Assembly (NCBI GenBank): GCA_964058845.1 | Contig: CAXKVR010000770.1 | Span: 1-21,857 of the forward strand | Direction: 5' to 3' | DNA: 21,857 nucleotides | Source of the DNA: Carex sylvatica | Lineage: Eukaryota; Streptophyta; Magnoliopsida; Poales; Cyperaceae | Shown here: positions 17,647 to 21,857 of the stretch, one piece after another | Layout of the letters: every line of letters starts with the position of its first letter | How positions within the stretch are numbered: the first letter of the stretch is position 1 | Notes under the pieces: generated by a model | Seen by the model: the letters and a program-made list of their open reading frames with translations, nothing else | Database searches by the model: none | Told to the model about the DNA's origin: nothing | Program-made: the position numbers and the translations under genes

Positions 17647-17937
17647 GATTTTTAAAATAAACATGGTGAATTCCCTCACTTATTTTTCAAGTTTAAAAAA
17701 TATTCTGGAAAACCTTCCATCAAAATTATATACATAGCACTCCTACACCAGGTGTAGGCAATAAATATTTTCTCACCATCCCAACACGAGTCCGGATCTT
17801 CTGCATTACCTTACCGTTTGAGTTTTTATCCGGTCCAACTGTCCAAGTCTGTATTGTAAACCTCATCTTTACGGTACAGTAGAGAGATCAAGCTCCTCCG
17901 GATCTATCTCACATTACGATTTGAGATAAAATATCAG

Positions 17938-18025
17938 TCGGTTTGAGATTCGGACTAATGTAGGGGCAGTATTATTGGGCTTTGAGATTTGTGCTACGTT
18001 AGAAAGAACGGTTCGGATAAATAAT
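17938..18025. repeat. Solo fragment related to the interior of the 16812-16968 element
   Basis: gtaggggcagtattatt, then gctttgagattt and aacggttcgg follow the same order as gtaggggtcagtattat, gctttgatatt and aacggttggg at 16870-16928. No terminal repeats are recognisable nearby, so it looks like a truncated relative. Confidence 0.55.
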
Positions 18026-18127
18026 TGTAAAAGATTCTCTTTTCAGGTAACTAGTTAAGTGCCCGTACGTTGCAACGGGATTGAAATATTATTTTGGTAC
18101 GGAGACGGTGGAGGATGGGTGCGTATC

Positions 18128-18629
18128 TTCTGAGATATCTCAACTTTTGCGTGACTGACGTGTTCGGTGCCTAGTGTGGAAAAAAACGTGCCGTGCCGTG
18201 ACCAAGTTAATTTTTCACGTGCTGTGCCGTGACCAAAATTATGAGGGGTGGTCACGGCACACGAGTCACGCCGTGACTCGCGTGCTGTGACCAAGTCGTG
18301 CCGTGACCAAATTGTGCCATGCCGTGCCAATCCCGTATCTAAAAAGAGAAGAAGATCGGAATATAACTGACATTTATCTAAAAATAGTAATACATAGCTA
18401 ATCCTGTATCTTTCGTGTCATGCTATGCCGTGTTCCGTGTCGTGCTGTGCCGTGACGAAGGTAATTGAACGGTCCATATCTATTAACTCAAAATATTCTC
18501 TTTTGCGTTAATGCAGACGATGTGGACTCCCCGAATAGGCACCGGTAGAGTGGGAAAAATGACACGCCGGAGCCGGCTCCGTCACAGAACGACACAGTTT
18601 CGTCACGCAAAATTTGAGATATCTCAGAG
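18128..18629. mobile_element. Long member of the same TIR family (502 bp) with GTGCCGTGAC array
   Basis: Terminal repeats 18128-18155 and 18602-18629 pair at 26 of 28 positions and nearly match the ends of the 157-bp element. The cggtgccta motif inside the left end recurs inverted near the right end (18530-18545). The interior has many direct and inverted copies of gtgccgtgac, a near-perfect palindrome at 18251-18291 and a perfect 14-bp palindrome cggagccggctccg at 18568-18581. No coding capacity. Confidence 0.75.
18251..18291. repeat. 41-nt near-perfect palindrome
   Basis: Arms 18251-18270 and 18272-18291 are reverse complements at 18 of 20 positions with a single central base. The inner nine bases on each side (cgagtcacg / cgtgactcg) are perfect. 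The flanking ggtcac/gtgacc motifs extend the symmetry. Confidence 0.9.
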
Positions 18630-18968
18630 AATATGAATTCATGGAGAGCGAAGAGAAAAAGCAAAACGCGTGGAAAATCCTGTTGAATTACTATGTGGCT
18701 TTTTATGTAGTGAATATGTTTTTAATTAAATTTAGATTTCTATACGTTTGACAACATGAAACAAGTGTATAAAATCAAAATTATTTATTAAAGACTGAAA
18801 TTGAGATATGTTTTGATGAGTGGCTGAGATTTATGGAATCAACGGCTCAGATTTTCTCTGGACAAATAGAGGGTTGGGTCCCAAAAAAAATGCATGCTAT
18901 TTAGTAGGGAGGATGAAGAGGATGTGATTCGATTGTAAGGTAACCTTTATGATTCGTGTCAATGTACT

Positions 18969-21447
18969 ATGAACGAATCGGATTCAATCTCATCTTGTCG
19001 AGGTACCTTAGGTGATATGGATTCATCCAAGCACGGCAGCACTTCTCTCGGTCGGCTCCGATCCTCAGAGCAGTCACAAGGCCAGCATACTCGCCAAAAG
19101 CGAGGCTACAAGTTCAAAGCTTCTTCTGCTTTCTCTTTCTCTCTATATCGGCACTTCAAATCCATGAAATCATCTCAGCCTCCCTTTCCATCTTCTCACC
19201 TCGACTCCACCTCCGATACTGATTCTGACGACCACGAGCATGGGCCCCGCCTGACAGTGACTCAGGAGGATCAGCTCAAGGTGGAGTCGCAGGTCGCCGA
19301 AATCTATCGTTCCCTTGTCGGTATCCCCCTCCACAGGCAATCCGTTGCGTAAGGAAGCATCATCTCTTCTTCTTCTTCTTCTTCTTCTTCTTCTTCAGTA
19401 GTTAATAACTTTAGAGCCTATTACCTGTTCGATGATTTGCTTCAATTTATAGTGGATGTTGCCTGTTTGGTTTTCTTTACTAAGCTTAGTGCAAATCGGG
19501 GGCTTAACTGTAAAACTGAACCTTGCAATTCCCTGTTTGTTTTGAGTTCAACAACATCTCTGTTTGTTTCCAAACAATCCATGTAAAGTAATAACTTGTT
19601 TTTCAGATTGGAGCTGTGGCGGGATAAGCACATAGAATATCTGACAAAAGGATTAAACCAACTCGGTCACACTTTTCAAGTTCTGGATGCAAAGTCTGTT
19701 CCTTCTTCTTTAGCTTAAGTTTTGATATTTATACAAATTGTATTATACATTGACTTGACTTGTAAAGAGCTTCTATTGTTTTGTTCTAGCCGGCCTTGGC
19801 TGTGTTACTGGATACTCCATTCCTTTGCAGTTCTAGGGGAAGAAGTCGATTCTGAATTGGAGAGTCGTGTGGTTGATTTTTTATCCAGGTGTCAGGTATA
19901 ACATACCACACAGATATTTCTAATGGAATTATTTCCATTTTTTATTCCACATTTTGCAATGCTAGACTTCATTCGTAATAGCAAAGAGGCAAGTTATTTT
20001 AGGTTCAGTCATGACAGCTAATAGCAGTACAGCACTGTAATGACTTTGTGGTGGAGTAAGATGTATGCCAATTCCAATCATGAACAGGACTAATAAAATC
20101 ACACATTTGCATGTACTTGATTTCTTTCATCATTGTAAGTGGATATGCTTTGTTCTTGTAGTTACTTTTTTTTTCTTCCAAAATTGTTATTTCAGGATAA
20201 AGAAGGTGGATATGCTGGGGGGCCAGGGCAGGTTGGTTTGTCTTGACTTTTTTAGCTTCATTTTTTGTTTATGAATCTAATTTATATGTTTTCATCAGTT
20301 ATTGATTAAAAAATTCCAGTAGGATGAAATCCTAATTTGATATATTACAATTTGGGTGAGCTCCGCCTTTTAGCACGGCTAATGTAAGCCCGGTAGAGCT
20401 TCAATCAACTGTAATTTGCATGTTAAGCCTCACACAAGCTCTTATCCTAGAACTTTGTTTCTTTATTCCAAATGATGAATGATTCATAGTATAATGATAG
20501 CTCAATTCCCCATATTTTGTGAAGCCAGACCTCAATTATAACTGCTGTGGCATAACTCGTTCTATAAGACATGAAACAACCCAGTCCAAACAAATCATAG
20601 TATTATCTACAAAATAGTATTGTTTAATTGATTTTTATCTAACTCCCGTTGGTAGATGCCTCATCTAGCAACAACTTACGCTGCCGTTAACACGCTAGTG
20701 AATTTGGGCACTCAAAAGGCATTGTCATCAATAAATAGGTATCTGAAGTTATTACATTAGCACTAATCATATCAGTTTCTTAGATCCTAGTCAAAGTTTT
20801 ACAATTTTTGTGCAGGGAGGGCATACACAAATTCTTGTTGGAGATGAAAGATTCTTCAGGTGCCTTCAGGTCTGATAGAAATTGTTGAATTATTATTATT
20901 CTTATTATTTTGGTTACCAGTTCCTACCACAAATCTGCTTGTTCATTATTTTCACATCTGCGTTGATTTTGTTATTTGGGGTTTTGGGGTGGGGGTGGGG
21001 GGGAGGGTAGTATTTTTCTGGTTTTCCTTTGTTCACCTGACAGAGTATCAATCTGTCATTGTATATTATTCCTTGCATCTCACATCACCCGTTTCATTTT
21101 ATGCATGGAACACCCTACACTGTTACACATCCAATATGTATTGAAACCTTAGGATGTTGTTATACTCCTAATTGTCTGCATTATTATTGTTAATCAGATG
21201 TTGACTATTTTCTTTCTTACTATCAGAATGCATCATGCAGGAGAAGTTGATGCCCGTTCATGCTACTGTGCAATCTCGGTATGAGAACGATAATATGACT
21301 TCTTTTAATTTTCCTTTCCCAAGTTTTGTAGCATATGCATAACAGATGTTTAATTATTCTTCTCTCTAATTTATGAAATCAGGTTGCAAGTTTGTTAAAA
21401 ATTCTAGATGCAGACCTTGTTAGAGGTGTTGGGGACTATATAGCAAG
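18969..21447 (+). CDS. FTB: Protein farnesyltransferase subunit beta, 5' part (8 exons; continues past the window)
   Basis: Exons: 18969-19348, 19607-19693, 19790-19895, 20196-20231, 20656-20738, 20816-20869, 21227-21278, 21383-21447; 863 bp, 287 codons plus two bases. Junctions are GT-AG and in frame. The conserved part begins LTVTQEDQLKVESQVAEIY (from about residue 94), then LELWRDKHIEYLTKGL, NRPWLCYWILHSFAVLGEEV, DKEGGYAGGPGQ, MPHLATTYAAVNTLVNLG, SSGAFRMHHAGEVDARSCY and VASLLKILDADLVRGVGDYI. These are the first prenyltransferase alpha-alpha barrel repeats. The zinc-ligand region and C-terminus lie outside. With the alpha subunit it attaches farnesyl to CaaX-box cysteines in the cytosol; the Arabidopsis gene is ERA1, a negative regulator of abscisic acid response. 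The start is uncertain: ATGs at 18969, 19017 and 19164 are in frame. The last gives a length closer to known plant FTBs. Confidence 0.94.
19366..19396 (+). repeat. (CTT)n microsatellite in FTB intron 1
   Basis: About ten CTT units run without interruption, 17 bp after the intron 1 donor. The array is likely length-polymorphic. CU-rich tracts near a donor can bind splicing factors, but no effect can be claimed here. Confidence 0.95.
20232..20655 (+). other. FTB intron 4
   Basis: A 424-bp AT-rich intron between the GGYAGGPGQ exon and the MPHLATTYAAVN exon. I see no element or gene in it. Confidence 0.8.
20978..21007 (+). other. G-quadruplex-capable tract in FTB intron 6
   Basis: Five G-runs of 3-7 bases separated by 1-4 bases (GGGG-tttt-GGGG-t-GGGGG-t-GGGGGGG-a-GGG) lie on the transcribed-sense strand of intron 6 (20870-21226). 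The pre-mRNA could therefore fold into a G-quadruplex. Confidence 0.7.
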
Positions 21448-21857
21448 GTCAGCTGCACATTTTTATGTGTCTTAATTATCTTTTTGGACATAAGAGCCTG
21501 TATTAGAATTGCACGGTTTAAGTTGTATTAAGAGTATCATTTTCCTGAAGTAGATGTCTTCTTGCTGAACTTTTGGTTCAAAATTGTTTAGGTTACTGTT
21601 TGGGTATGGAGACGCCTAAAGCACATAGAACGAAAATAATATATTTCAATGGAGAAAACACAAAATAAGAATTTGGTGCTTGTTTGCGATAAATTCATAA
21701 TTACTCCTAACTATATTGTCATAATGTCACTTCAAATAACTTATGAACTCATTGTAGACCTTCTTTACTTATATTAAAAATATGAGCCCTTGTGTCAGAT
21801 TCGAGATGTTTTACACGGCAATCTCTTAACTTCATGACTCAGATGCTTAATTATTCC
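21448..21857 (+). other. FTB intron 8, incomplete
   Basis: After the donor GTCAGC at 21448 the sequence stays AT-rich to the window edge. The next expected coding motif (CQTYEGG type) is not found on the + strand, so exon 9 lies beyond the window. Confidence 0.85.

Larger units (their letters stand above)
16456..18968. other. Divergent intergenic region filled with small inverted-repeat elements
   Basis: The region lies between the starts of the minus-strand PPR gene and the plus-strand FTB gene. The parts nearest each ATG should hold 5' UTRs and promoters, but I see no clear TATA box or site II cluster. The middle is a patchwork of MITE-like elements listed separately. No protein-coding gene is supported; the small minus-strand ORFs lie inside repeats. 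Confidence 0.8.

Noticed and set aside
18055..18330. 91-codon minus-strand ORF rich in His/Thr/Arg
   Set aside because: Translation of the GTGCCGTGAC repeat array inside a mobile element.
1..21857. CRISPR arrays, tRNA or rRNA genes, operon-like or toxin/antitoxin systems
   Set aside because: None seen on either strand; the window is ordinary plant nuclear DNA with three unrelated conserved genes and transposable elements.

Overview
This is nuclear DNA of a flowering plant, probably a core eudicot. It is AT-rich, its genes are split by GT-AG introns, and it carries a Ty1/copia element primed by initiator-Met tRNA, small hAT-type MITEs and three conserved plant housekeeping genes. I saw no bacterial, organellar, CRISPR or phage-like feature.

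Layout. (1) 1-4721: a Ty1/copia LTR retrotransposon on the + strand, cut by the left window edge inside its 5' LTR. The PBS, PPT and 3' LTR are intact, but gag-pol is a deletion derivative full of stops. (2) 4722-5873: non-coding DNA. (3) 5874-12635, minus strand: a complete 13-exon, 548-residue TRF4/5-like nuclear non-canonical poly(A) polymerase. Its introns host an old hAT relic and a 75-bp foldback, and its first exon contains telomere-like hexamers read as Leu-Thr/Pro-Thr. Three tandem TGGGCC boxes lie upstream. (4) 12636-13743: intergenic, with degenerate tandem repeats. (5) 13744-16455, minus strand: a complete 3-exon, 547-residue mitochondrial DYW-type PPR protein resembling editing factors MEF8/MEF8S. 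A 308-bp hAT MITE with a perfect 8-bp target duplication sits in intron 1, and intron 2 is bounded by a 10-bp direct repeat. (6) 16456-18968: the divergent intergenic space, a nest of small inverted-repeat elements: a 198-bp foldback, two copies of one hAT MITE, and a short and a long member of a second family. (7) 18969 to the right edge, + strand: the 5' part (8 exons, 287 codons) of the protein farnesyltransferase beta subunit (ERA1/FTB).

The three genes act in separate processes: nuclear RNA surveillance, mitochondrial C-to-U RNA editing and protein prenylation. I see no sign of a functional cluster. Exon models were built by hand. All junctions are GT-AG, reading frame is kept across every junction, and the products match family motifs. 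The unusual content lies in the mobile elements and in small structural oddities inside otherwise ordinary genes. I found no convincing new gene system.
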